Assembly (NCBI RefSeq): GCF_018373095.1
Contig: NZ_JAHAHT010000061.1
Coordinates: 1 to 10,647 of the forward strand
DNA from: Haemophilus parahaemolyticus
GTDB taxonomy: Bacteria; Pseudomonadota; Gammaproteobacteria; Enterobacterales; Pasteurellaceae
DNA: 10,647 nt
Direction: 5' to 3'
This document shows, in pieces, positions 1 through 6,375 of this stretch. The position numbers and the translations under genes were made by a program. The notes under the pieces are model-generated. The model saw only the letters and a list, made by a program, of their open reading frames with translations. It was not told the DNA's origin and did no database searches. Position 1 is the first letter of the stretch. Each line of letters begins with the position of its first letter.

Positions 1-30
1 TGCAATCTTGCCGATAATGATAACAGGTAG
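1..30 (+). CDS. possible 3' end of an upstream gene
   Basis: The first frame is open from the window edge to a TAG at 28-30 and would give the tail CNLADNDNR. In related gammaproteobacteria a small gene (ybfE-like) often precedes fldA closely, so a short tail here is plausible, but nine codons cannot identify it. It would overlap the fldA ribosome binding site. Confidence 0.2.
   Translation, partial: CNLADNDNR
13..24 (+). promoter_or_regulatory. partial Fur-box-like sequence before fldA
   Basis: GATAATGATAAC matches the first eleven bases of the classical 19-base Fur box (GATAATGATAATCATTATC) as two direct hexamers, but the second half is poorly conserved (about 13 of 19 in total). It sits just upstream of the fldA ribosome binding site AGGTAGG (25-31), in front of the fldA-fur pair, so autoregulation by Fur is conceivable. 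Half-matches are common in AT-rich DNA. Confidence 0.25.
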
Positions 31-39
31 GTAATTAAT

Positions 40-564
40 ATGGCAGTAGTAGGTTTATTCTACGGTAGCGATACAGGTAATACAGAAAACATCTCTAAGA
101 TGATTCAAAAAGAGATTGGTGCAAATTTAATTGATATTCGTGACATTGCAAAAAGTACGAAAGAAGATATTGAAGCCTATGATTTCTTATTATTCGGTAT
201 CCCAACTTGGTATTACGGCGAATCTCAAGCAGACTGGGATGATTTTATGCCAACCTTGAAAGAAATTGATTTTACAGGCAAAGTTATCGGTATTTTCGGT
301 TGTGGCGACCAAGAAGATTACGCGGAATATTTTTGTGATGCAATGGGTACAATCCGTGACATCGTAGAAGAAAATGGTGCAGTCATTGTCGGGCACTGGC
401 CAACAGAAGGCTATAACTTCGAAAGCTCACAAGCGGTCATTAATGATGAAACTTTTGTAGGTTTATGCATTGATGAAGATAGGCAACCTGAACTAACCGA
501 AGGTCGCGTGAAAGCTTGGTGTAAACAGCTTAATGAAGAGATGTGTTTAAACCAATTAGCCTAA
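40..564 (+). CDS. fldA: flavodoxin FldA
   Basis: Long-chain bacterial flavodoxin, a cytoplasmic FMN protein that carries single electrons to enzymes such as pyruvate-formate lyase activase, biotin synthase and the IspG/IspH steps. The 174-aa length is usual. The phosphate-binding loop GSDTGNTE lies at residues 9-16. The aromatic residues that stack on the flavin are W57 (in PTWYYGESQ) and Y94 (in GCGDQEDYAEYF), at the same numbers as in the E. coli protein. The ATG at 40 follows AGGTAGG with a 9-base gap. It lies 47 bases upstream of fur in the same direction, the order known from enterobacteria and Haemophilus, so the two are probably co-transcribed. An exact uptake-signal core lies inside the gene at 429-437. 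The identification is secure. Confidence 0.97.
   Translation: MAVVGLFYGSDTGNTENISKMIQKEIGANLIDIRDIAKSTKEDIEAYDFLLFGIPTWYYGESQADWDDFMPTLKEIDFTGKVIGIFGCGDQEDYAEYFCDAMGTIRDIVEENGAVIVGHWPTEGYNFESSQAVINDETFVGLCIDEDRQPELTEGRVKAWCKQLNEEMCLNQLA
429..437 (+). repeat. DNA uptake signal core ACAAGCGGT
   Basis: Exact 9-base core of the uptake signal used by the Actinobacillus/Mannheimia branch of Pasteurellaceae, followed by an AT-rich stretch (CATTAATGATG). It lies inside fldA. Confidence 0.75.
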
Positions 565-600
565 TAATTGAATATAGAAATAACATTGAATGAGGACAAA

Positions 601-606
601 AGGTGA
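601..606 (+). promoter_or_regulatory. ribosome binding site that decides the fur start
   Basis: AGGTGA lies 5 bases before the ATG at 612. A GTG at 603 is in frame but overlaps this site and would have no good site of its own, so the ATG at 612 is preferred. Confidence 0.6.
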
Positions 607-611
607 CAGTG

Positions 612-1058
612 ATGTCTGATGAAAATATTAAATTACTGAAAAGTGTCGGTTTAAAAGTCACTGAACCACGCTTAACTATTCTTGCGTTAATGCAGGAAAC
701 TCGTGAACAGATGCAACATTTCTCAGCAGAAGATATCTACAAACTTCTGCTTGAAAAAGAATCTGATATTGGTTTAGCGACCGTTTATCGAGTATTAAAT
801 CAATTTGAAGAAGCGGGCATTTTGGTTCGTCATAACTTTGATGCCAATAAAGCTGTATTTGAATTGAATATTGAACAAGATCACGACCATATTATCTGTA
901 TGGATTGCGGTAAAGTATTTGAATTTAAAGATCCTGATATTGAACGTCGCCAACGCGAAATCAGTGAAAAACACGGTATGAAACTCGCAACTCATAGTTT
1001 ATATCTTTACGGTAATTGCCAAGATATTAGTCATTGTGAAACGAAAGAGAAGAAATAG
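612..1058 (+). CDS. fur: ferric uptake regulator Fur
   Basis: Iron-responsive repressor: with Fe2+ bound the dimer sits on Fur boxes and shuts off iron uptake genes. From the ATG at 612 the protein is 148 aa and begins MSDENIKLLKSVGLKVTEPR, matching the usual Fur N-terminus. A GTG at 603 would add three residues but overlaps the ribosome binding site. The winged-helix DNA-binding part covers about residues 1-82, with LATVYRVLNQFEEAGI at 55-70. The dimerisation part carries HDHIIC at 91-96, the first zinc cysteine pair C96/C99, and a second pair C136/C142 spaced by five residues. It is 47 bases behind fldA, probably in one transcript, with a hairpin 17 bases after the stop. The identification is secure. 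Confidence 0.97.
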   Translation: MSDENIKLLKSVGLKVTEPRLTILALMQETREQMQHFSAEDIYKLLLEKESDIGLATVYRVLNQFEEAGILVRHNFDANKAVFELNIEQDHDHIICMDCGKVFEFKDPDIERRQREISEKHGMKLATHSLYLYGNCQDISHCETKEKK

Positions 1059-1075
1059 AAAAAATATAGTAAACA

Positions 1076-1116
1076 AAAGGCATATAGCCCAAATGGTTAA
1101 TCAACTATATGCCTTT
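1076..1116 (+). terminator. hairpin terminator after fur
   Basis: AAAGGCATATAG (1076-1087) pairs perfectly over 12 bases with CTATATGCCTTT (1105-1116), with a 17-base loop. The downstream tract (CTTCACTCC) is poor in T, so on the + strand it may terminate weakly. The upstream A-rich run would serve as a T-tract for minus-strand transcription. Confidence 0.55.
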
Positions 1117-1220
1117 CTTCACTCCTATCATAGCAACACGTCTAATCAAATCTGGTTGAAAATTACCAAATAATTTAGCTTTCAAATATTTAATTATCCG
1201 TACAACTCCCACAAGATTTA

Positions 1221-1229
1221 ACCGCTTGT
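1221..1229 (-). repeat. DNA uptake signal core ACAAGCGGT
   Basis: Exact core in reverse orientation, in the fur-polA intergenic region and just upstream of the likely polA -10 box. Confidence 0.75.
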
Positions 1230-1235
1230 TTTCGT

Positions 1236-1241
1236 TATAAT
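1236..1241 (+). promoter_or_regulatory. likely -10 box of the polA promoter
   Basis: A perfect TATAAT lies 41-46 bases upstream of the polA ATG. No good -35 hexamer is visible at 16-18 bases spacing, so the promoter call rests on the -10 box and its position. Confidence 0.4.
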
Positions 1242-1281
1242 ACCCACAATTTTATCTAAGCATTTATCAAGAGAGTTTTGA

Positions 1282-4134
1282 ATGGCGACTATTGCACAAA
1301 ATCCACTGGTGTTAGTGGATGGTTCTTCTTATTTGTATCGTGCGTTTCACGCATTTCCACCGTTGACTAACCGAGAGGGCGAGCCGACGGGGGCGATGTA
1401 TGGTGTGGTAAATATGTTGAAAAGTTTGATTTCACAAGTTGAGCCGAGCCATATTGCGGTGGTATTTGATGCGAAGGGTAAGACTTTTCGTGATGAGCTG
1501 TTTGAACAATATAAATCGCATCGTCCGCCGATGCCAGATGAGCTACGTTCACAAATCCAGCCATTGCATGCCATTATTAAGGCATTGGGGATTCCGCTGA
1601 TTTCGGTTGAAGGCGTGGAAGCCGATGATGTGATCGGTACGCTTGCAGTGCAAGCTGCAAAAGAAGGCAAGCACGTTCTAATCAGCACAGGCGATAAAGA
1701 TATGGCACAATTAGTGAACGATCATATTATGCTGATCAACACGATGAATAATACCTTACTTGACCGCGAAGGCGTGATTGAGAAATACGGTATTCCGCCT
1801 GAATTGGTAATCGATTGGCTTGCATTGCAAGGCGATTCGTCGGATAACATCCCTGGCGTGAAAGGCGTGGGCGAGAAAACCGCACTTGCCTTGTTGCAGG
1901 GTATTGGCTCGATTAAAACTATCTATGAAAATTTAGATAAAGTTGCCGAGCTTAGTTTTCGTGGGGCAAAAACCTTCGCACCAAAATTGTTAGCTGAAAA
2001 AGAGATGGCGGATCTTTCTTATTTATTGGCAACGATTAAAACTGATGTTGAGTTGGGCGTTACTCACGATCAACTCACTACTTCACCGCAAGATCACGAT
2101 AAATTGGTGGAGCTTTTCGGCAAATATGAATTCAAAAAATGGCTCAATGAGGTAATGAATGGCACAAATCCTGTGACGACTAGCACCAAAGAGCGTATGC
2201 CGAACAATTATGCCGCAACGCAAGCGGTGGAAAAAGAGGAAAGTTTTGCAAAAGTGGAAATTGACCGTTCGAAATATGAAACGGTAACGACAGAAGCACA
2301 ACTTGCAAAATGGATAAAGAAAATCCAAGCGGAAAAATTGGTTGCAGTCGATACCGAAACGAATGCGTTGGATGTGATGTCGGCAGAGCTTGTAGGGATT
2401 TCATTTGGACTAGCTTCTGGTGAGGCGTGCTATATTCCATTGACTCACAAAGAAGAAGTGAGCGAACAAGCGGGGCAGGGCGATTTGTTTGTAGAAAGCA
2501 CTGCAACCTTGGGCTATGAATTAGTAAAAAATCAGCTTGATTTAACCGCTTGTTTAGCACAATTAAAGCCGATTTTAGAAGATGAGCAGATCAAAAAAAT
2601 CGGGCAGAACATTAAATATGATTTAACGGTGTTTGCTAATCACGGCATTGAAGTACAAGGTGTGGCGTTTGATACAATGCTGGAATCTTACACCCAAAAC
2701 AGCACAGGGCGTCATAATATGGACGACTTGGCAGAACGTTATTTAGGACATAAAACTATTGCGTTTGAAGAGATTGCGGGCAAGGGTAAAAATCAGCTGA
2801 CCTTCGATAAAATTGCGTTAGATGTGGCCTCTGAATATGCGGCAGAAGATGCAGATGTAACGATGAAATTGCATCAAACCTTGTTCCCAGAGCTTGAAAA
2901 AACGCCGACTTTGTTGAAACTGTTTAACGAGATTGAAATGCCGCTGGTGCGTGTGCTTTCGCATATTGAACGCAATGGTGTATTGATTGATCCGCAAAAA
3001 TTGTTGGCACAATCCCAAGAGATTGAACAGCGTTTGGCGGAAGTGGAAGCAGAAGTGCATCAAGCTGCGGGGCAGGAGTTTAACTTGGCTTCTACGAAAC
3101 AGCTACAAGAAATTTTGTTTGAAAAACTCGGTTTGCCTGTGAAGAAAAAAACACCAAAAGGTGCTCCTTCAACTAACGAGGAAGTGTTGGACGAATTGGC
3201 TCAAGAAGGGCATATCGTGCCAAAATTGTTGATAGAACATCGTGGATTGAGCAAGTTGAAATCGACTTATACTGATAAATTACCGCAGATGATTAACCCA
3301 AAAACAGGACGAGTACATACCTCTTATCATCAGGCAGTAACCGCAACAGGGCGACTTTCTTCGAGTGATCCGAATTTGCAGAATATTCCAATTCGAAACG
3401 AAGAGGGCAGACGTATTCGCCAAGCCTTTATTGCTCGTGAAGGCTACAAAATTGTGGCAGCGGACTACTCGCAAATTGAACTTCGCATTATGGCACATCT
3501 TGCCCACGATGAAGGAATGCTAAAAGCCTTTACGGAGGGCAAGGATATTCACCGCTCAACAGCCGCGGAGATTTTCGGTGTGTCGCTTGAAGAAGTGACT
3601 AACGAACAACGTCGCAATGCAAAAGCGATTAACTTCGGCTTAATTTATGGCATGTCAGAATTTGGTTTATCGAACCAGCTCGGCATTTCTCGCCAAGAAG
3701 CTAGAACCTATATGGATGCTTATTTCAATCGCTATCCAAACGTATTGCAATTTATGACCGATATTAAAGCGAAAGCTGCAGAGCAGGGCTATGTGGAAAC
3801 ACTTTTAGGTAGACGCTTATATTTGCCAGAGATTAAATCAAGTAACGGAATGCGTCGCAAAGCGGCAGAGCGTGTGGCAATCAACGCACCAATGCAAGGC
3901 ACAGCAGCAGATATTATCAAAGTTGCGATGATTGGTATTGATAAAGAAATTCTGGGGGATGAAAACATCAAAATGATTATGCAAGTACACGATGAATTGG
4001 TGTTTGAAGTGAAAGCGGAAATGGTCGAACATTACAGCCAGTTAATTAAGATGGAAATGGAAAAAGCGATAAAATTGCACGTACCATTGATTGCAGATGT
4101 GGGCGTGGGCGATAATTGGGATGAAGCACACTAG
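1282..4134 (+). CDS. polA: DNA polymerase I
   Basis: Family A polymerase for Okazaki-fragment maturation and gap repair in the cytoplasm. At 950 aa it is slightly longer than the 928-aa E. coli protein. The 5' nuclease domain (about 1-300) has D13 in LVDGSSYLYRAF and the H3TH motif GDSSDNIPGVKGVGEKTA from residue 184. The 3'-5' proofreading domain is intact: D357 and E359 (DTE), D447 in NIKYDL, and Y519/D523 in YAAEDAD. The polymerase domain has motif A with D728 (DYSQIELR), motif B with R777, K781 and Y789 (RRNAKAINFGLIYG), and motif C with H903/D904/E905 (VHDELVF). These align with E. coli numbering at a constant offset of 22-23 in the polymerase domain. The ATG at 1282 follows AAGAGAG. One exact uptake signal lies inside. 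The identification is secure. Confidence 0.98.
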   Translation: MATIAQNPLVLVDGSSYLYRAFHAFPPLTNREGEPTGAMYGVVNMLKSLISQVEPSHIAVVFDAKGKTFRDELFEQYKSHRPPMPDELRSQIQPLHAIIKALGIPLISVEGVEADDVIGTLAVQAAKEGKHVLISTGDKDMAQLVNDHIMLINTMNNTLLDREGVIEKYGIPPELVIDWLALQGDSSDNIPGVKGVGEKTALALLQGIGSIKTIYENLDKVAELSFRGAKTFAPKLLAEKEMADLSYLLATIKTDVELGVTHDQLTTSPQDHDKLVELFGKYEFKKWLNEVMNGTNPVTTSTKERMPNNYAATQAVEKEESFAKVEIDRSKYETVTTEAQLAKWIKKIQAEKLVAVDTETNALDVMSAELVGISFGLASGEACYIPLTHKEEVSEQAGQGDLFVESTATLGYELVKNQLDLTACLAQLKPILEDEQIKKIGQNIKYDLTVFANHGIEVQGVAFDTMLESYTQNSTGRHNMDDLAERYLGHKTIAFEEIAGKGKNQLTFDKIALDVASEYAAEDADVTMKLHQTLFPELEKTPTLLKLFNEIEMPLVRVLSHIERNGVLIDPQKLLAQSQEIEQRLAEVEAEVHQAAGQEFNLASTKQLQEILFEKLGLPVKKKTPKGAPSTNEEVLDELAQEGHIVPKLLIEHRGLSKLKSTYTDKLPQMINPKTGRVHTSYHQAVTATGRLSSSDPNLQNIPIRNEEGRRIRQAFIAREGYKIVAADYSQIELRIMAHLAHDEGMLKAFTEGKDIHRSTAAEIFGVSLEEVTNEQRRNAKAINFGLIYGMSEFGLSNQLGISRQEARTYMDAYFNRYPNVLQFMTDIKAKAAEQGYVETLLGRRLYLPEIKSSNGMRRKAAERVAINAPMQGTAADIIKVAMIGIDKEILGDENIKMIMQVHDELVFEVKAEMVEHYSQLIKMEMEKAIKLHVPLIADVGVGDNWDEAH
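2545..2553 (-). repeat. DNA uptake signal core ACAAGCGGT
   Basis: Exact core in reverse orientation inside polA. Near-matches (GCAAGCGGT) also occur at 2220-2228, 6783-6791 and 9738-9746, the last two inside the phage block. Confidence 0.7.
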
Positions 4135-4156
4135 TTTTTAATACTAGTCTAATAGT

Positions 4157-4186
4157 ACAACGGGAAACTTTTTATTTCCCAGTTGT
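4157..4186 (+). terminator. hairpin between polA and lolA
   Basis: ACAACGGGAAA (4157-4167) pairs with TTTCCCAGTTGT (4175-4186), leaving one bulged A and a 7-base loop (CTTTTTA). No T-run follows on the + strand, so it may be an RNA-stability or weak termination element rather than a full terminator. It stands 22 bases after the polA stop. Confidence 0.4.
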
Positions 4187-4225
4187 CAAACGAGCAAATT
4201 CATTCCCAATATAAAAGGAAAATCA

Positions 4226-4852
4226 ATGAACACATTATTCAAAAAATCGTTGTTTGGTATTGCAATTTTTTCGCTAATTTCAACCGCTTGGGCGGATGAA
4301 AAAGCGGTGGCAGAATTGCAAAGCCGTTTGGAAAAAGTGACCCAATATAGCGCGGATTTCGATCAAACCGTACGTTCTAGCAAAGGTAAACAAATTCAAT
4401 CAGGTAAAGGCAAGTTTATGGTAAAACGCCCGAACTTGTTTAGAATGGATACCCAACAACCGCAAGAAAATCAGATTATCTCTGATGGCAAAAATTTATG
4501 GTTCTATGATCCATTTGTTTCACAAGTGACCGTAAATACAGTTGAAGATGCGGTGAATAATACGCCATTTGTGCTTTTAACCAGCAATAATAAAAGCCAT
4601 TGGGATCAATATGATGTGACCCAAAATGCCGATACTTTCGTATTAAAACCAAAAGCGAAAAAAAGCAGTATTAAACAGTTTGATGTGCGAATTGATGCAA
4701 ATGGCGTAATGAAAGGCTTTAGTACTATTGAACGCGATGGGCAAAGTAATCTCTATTTATTACGGAATATTGCATCATCAAATTTATCTAACGATTTATT
4801 CAAGTTCAGTGTACCGAAAGGTGCTGAAGTGGATGATCAACGTAAGAAATAA
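4226..4852 (+). CDS. lolA: outer-membrane lipoprotein carrier protein LolA
   Basis: Periplasmic chaperone that accepts mature lipoproteins from the LolCDE inner-membrane ABC transporter and hands them to LolB at the outer membrane. The 208-aa precursor starts with a Sec signal peptide (MNTLFKK, a hydrophobic stretch, then AWA before D24). The mature part carries VKRPNLF, whose Arg (R68 in the precursor) corresponds to the functionally important R43 of mature E. coli LolA. It also has SDGKNLWFYDPFV and the typical C-terminus VDDQRK. The ATG at 4226 follows AAGGA with a 6-base gap. In many gammaproteobacteria rarA follows lolA; here it does not, because an IS fragment and phage remnant begin about 250 bases downstream. 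The identification is secure. Confidence 0.97.
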   Translation: MNTLFKKSLFGIAIFSLISTAWADEKAVAELQSRLEKVTQYSADFDQTVRSSKGKQIQSGKGKFMVKRPNLFRMDTQQPQENQIISDGKNLWFYDPFVSQVTVNTVEDAVNNTPFVLLTSNNKSHWDQYDVTQNADTFVLKPKAKKSSIKQFDVRIDANGVMKGFSTIERDGQSNLYLLRNIASSNLSNDLFKFSVPKGAEVDDQRKK

Positions 4853-5099
4853 TGATTTAAGTGTAGAAGATCAAACCCAATCTGACAGTCTCTCGTTTAA
4901 AACTTGTGCCTGTCAGATTAATTTAAAAACCAACACTTTTGTTTATCCTTTCTTTTTCTAAACTGGAAACTCTCACTTTTTAGTGTGATTTGTCAGATTA
5001 GGTCTGTTCTTCTACAGATTTTTATAGCCAGACTTTGTATAGCTAGTTATCTAGAGAAAAGCTATAAGTAATAAAAAACAAAAACCCCGAACCTTACGA
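4853..5099. other. gene-free host DNA downstream of lolA
   Basis: I see no gene here. The stretch holds a 10-base inverted repeat, AATCTGACAG (4879-4888) and CTGTCAGATT (4910-4919). The 10-mer TGTCAGATTA occurs at 4911-4920 and again at 4991-5000. There is also a 7-base inverted repeat, TATAGCT (5038-5044) and AGCTATA (5060-5066). Near the IS edge, AAAACCCCGAACC (5081-5093) looks like one arm of a terminator whose partner arm is absent, possibly removed by the IS insertion. Confidence 0.5.
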
Positions 5100-5240
5100 T
5101 GATCTGACCCCAAAAAAGTTAGACTGTTATTTAAAGGACTGCTTTCGATATTGTATCGGACTCAGTCCTTTTAATTTTACTTGAATGCACTCATGGTTGT
5201 AATAATGAATATACTCGTGGATCGTTTTTCCAGCTGTTCG
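5100..5240 (-). mobile_element. 3' end of an IS3-family (IS150-like) insertion sequence
   Basis: On the + strand the element begins TGATCTGACCCCAAAAAAGT, a sequence typical of ends in the IS150 group of the IS3 family. The minus strand then encodes the C-terminus of the IS3-type OrfB transposase. Only about 140 bases survive. The other boundary is taken as 5240, where the coding similarity stops and the putative phage end starts with TGTA. Family assignment rests on the protein tail; the exact element is not identified. Confidence 0.7.
5127..5240 (-). pseudogene. IS3-family OrfB transposase, C-terminal fragment
   Basis: The minus strand reads TIHEYIHYYNHE, then CIQVKLKGLSPIQYR, then KQSFK and a TAA at 5129-5127. 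This is the characteristic tail of IS150-group OrfB, the DDE integrase-like transposase; the DDE residues themselves lie further upstream and are missing. The frame stays open to 5276, but the residues beyond about 5240 (before RTAGKTIHEY) no longer resemble a transposase and a TAA stops the frame at 5279-5277. A 5' truncation by phage insertion at 5240/5241 explains this best. It is certainly non-functional. Confidence 0.75.
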
Positions 5241-5330
5241 TGTAAGCTCGCAAAAATCTTTGCATAGTTTCGCAAATTATTTTGCATAGCTAATCTCCAA
5301 AACCCCATGCAAAATAAAATGCAAAAACCC
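5241..5330. mobile_element. putative right end of a Mu-like prophage with transposase-binding repeats
   Basis: The segment starts TGTA, as Mu-family ends do. It contains two tandem 19-base units, CGCAAAAATCTTTGCATAG (5250-5268) and CGCAAATTATTTTGCATAG (5271-5289), identical at 15 of 19 positions and 21 bases apart. A third, inverted copy lies at 5305-5323 (14 of 19 to the second). Mu ends carry arrays of about 22-base MuA-binding sites in this arrangement. It sits between a truncated IS gene and the terminator of a methylase fragment. Transposase binding is inferred, not shown. Confidence 0.5.
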
Positions 5331-5357
5331 TCTTTAAATTAGCTTTAAAGAGGGTTT
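5325..5357 (-). terminator. strong terminator after the methylase remnant
   Basis: AAACCCTCTTTAAA (5325-5338) pairs perfectly over 14 bases with TTTAAAGAGGGTTT (5344-5357), with a 5-base loop. On the minus strand it is followed by TTGCATTTT. It begins 4 bases after the stop codon of the minus-strand methylase tail. Confidence 0.8.
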
Positions 5358-5361
5358 AAAT

Positions 5362-5475
5362 TTAGAACCTATAAATCATATTATCCTCATAAATCCCATC
5401 TTTGGAAGCAGATGCTTTAACCACAATTCGATCGTAATTATCAAACGCTTGCCAATTATAAACCCACCCAACATA
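5362..5475 (-). pseudogene. D12-class DNA adenine methylase, C-terminal remnant (phage right-end gene)
   Basis: The last ~37 codons read YVGWVYNWQAFDNYDRIVV, then KASASKDGIYEDNMIYRF and TAA. The ending YEDNxxYxF and the NWQAF block are typical of the C-terminus of D12-class (Dam-like) N6-adenine methylases. The same family ends with YEDNLVYKF at 10420-10449 in this window. The catalytic DPPY motif and everything upstream are missing. The frame continues open to 5598 but nothing before about 5480 looks like methylase. Its place next to the phage end corresponds to that of mom, the DNA-modification gene at the right end of Mu. This suggests it protected phage DNA before a deletion removed most of it. 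Confidence 0.6.
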
Positions 5476-5554
5476 ACTACTAAAAATAATCCAACATAAA
5501 TGGGAAAAATTTGGATGAAGTGGGAAGAAATGAAAAAGGCGAAATGAAATAGAG

Positions 5555-5992
5555 TTACACATAGAGAAAAAGAAAACCCAGTGACTTTTTACGGTCACTG
5601 GGTTTGTTTTTTAGTGATTGGACAAACATATCGAACTGTCGTTTGGCAATTTCTTCTTTCTGCACGCGTTTGACGATTTTGTAGATCCATTGCAAAGATA
5701 AACCATACTTCTTAGCAAGATAGGCGTGATTATTGCCGGTGAACTTATTGAAAATTTGCTTTTCACGCTCACAGGCGAAAAGCGACATTGATTTCGGCAC
5801 ATACACATTCAAACCGCCCCAGTTGTAGCCCGTCTTCAATGCTACAATCATGCCGATATTTTCCGCAGTTTCCGCGTCCATTTCGGGGTAACATTCACGC
5901 ACCGCCATTACCGTATATTTCGCCAAATCTGCCAATAAATCAGGGGCTTTGGTTTGAAAGTCATTATTGTCAAATTTGGCTTCATTCATCAT
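5555..5992 (-). CDS. mor: Mor/C-family middle transcription activator
   Basis: Mor-type activator of phage Mu-like middle transcription; the dimer binds upstream of a promoter lacking a good -35 and recruits host RNA polymerase. The sequence shows the family pattern: ETAENIG (41-47), NWGGLNVYVPK (57-67), then EREKQIFNKFTGNN and a C-terminal helix-turn-helix, about residues 88-110 (HAYLAKKYGLSLQWIYKIVK). The ATG at 5992 overlaps the stop of gemA as ATGA; a second ATG at 5989 follows at once. At 145 aa it is longer than Mu Mor (129 aa). The last ~20 residues are encoded partly by a terminator hairpin. In the next frame, FSNH-stop would end at 5611, just before that hairpin and give 126 aa, so a one-base insertion near 5623 is likely. 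The DNA-binding part is unaffected. Confidence 0.88.
   Translation of the reverse strand: MMNEAKFDNNDFQTKAPDLLADLAKYTVMAVRECYPEMDAETAENIGMIVALKTGYNWGGLNVYVPKSMSLFACEREKQIFNKFTGNNHAYLAKKYGLSLQWIYKIVKRVQKEEIAKRQFDMFVQSLKNKPSDRKKSLGFLFLYV
5574..5605. terminator. bidirectional terminator at the end of mor
   Basis: AAACCCAGTGAC (5574-5585) pairs over 12 bases with GTCACTGGGTTT (5594-5605), loop of 8. On the minus strand it is followed by TCTTTTTC, on the plus strand by GTTTTTT, so it can work in both directions. It begins 5 bases after the alternative mor stop at 5611, which supports that stop as the ancestral one. Confidence 0.8.
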
Positions 5993-6375
5993 TTACCTAC
6001 TCGTTTTTTCCACTGTTTTAGTTGCTCAATAATAGATGCCGTTTGCTCACTATCCAGCTCACGCCAGTCTGTAACGTCCGCATAATATCGAGCAGCAAAC
6101 GCATTCAACGCTGTTGAACTACTTTCCTCAGCCACTGCTTTCCATACTGCCCACAATTTCCGCTGAACGGCAGAAAGCTGTGAAACATCATGCGGTAAGC
6201 GAATTTTTGCACCTTTTTGTTGCAATATTTTGACCAGTTTCACTAGCTCTGAATAGCTTATATTTTTCGCAGAATTTTGGTAGAATTGCTGAGATAATAG
6301 ACTTCGATAAGTCTCATCGTCCATTCCTAACTGACTTTTCCCAATATGCACCAGTTGTAATAATCGTTTTCTCAT
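5989..6375 (-). CDS. gemA: GemA / gp16-family phage regulatory protein
   Basis: 128-aa member of the phage GemA (Mu gp16, DUF1018) family. In Mu, GemA is an early protein reported to alter host gene expression and DNA topology; the mechanism is not well defined. The diagnostic start is RKRLLQLVHIGKSQLGMDDE followed by TYRSLL. Further on there is SYSELVKLVKILQQKGAK (about 40-57), VQRKLWAVWKAVAEE (about 70-84) and a basic tail KQWKKRVGK. The ATG overlaps the stop of the preceding gene by ATGA (6375-6372), with AAGGGG upstream. The stop overlaps the mor start in the same way, so the three genes are translationally coupled. GemA next to Mor is the standard order of Mu-like middle regions. It looks intact. 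Confidence 0.9.
   Translation of the reverse strand: MRKRLLQLVHIGKSQLGMDDETYRSLLSQQFYQNSAKNISYSELVKLVKILQQKGAKIRLPHDVSQLSAVQRKLWAVWKAVAEESSSTALNAFAARYYADVTDWRELDSEQTASIIEQLKQWKKRVGK

Noticed and set aside
190..396. Minus-strand open frame inside fldA
   Set aside because: Lies wholly within a secure gene, no ribosome binding site, no family features.
4728..4961. 77-codon plus-strand frame overlapping the end of lolA
   Set aside because: First half is out-of-frame lolA, second half gene-free DNA; no ribosome binding site.
5038..5066. TATAGCT/AGCTATA hairpin as a tRNA or attachment-site remnant
   Set aside because: No cloverleaf or tRNA consensus arms are present; only a 7-base stem remains.
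5250..5330. Possible CRISPR array from the TGCAT/GCAAA repeats
   Set aside because: Units are imperfect, only 2 bases apart, one is inverted and there are no spacers; a transposase-binding array fits better.
5362..5598. 78-codon minus-strand frame starting MTVKSHW
   Set aside because: Its start lies inside the mor terminator hairpin and the first 40 residues are unlike any protein; only the last ~37 codons are meaningful, as a methylase tail, and are listed as a pseudogene.
5611..5808. Minus-strand frame overlapping mor
   Set aside because: Not a gene; its final codons (SNH-stop) are used only as evidence for a frameshift in mor.
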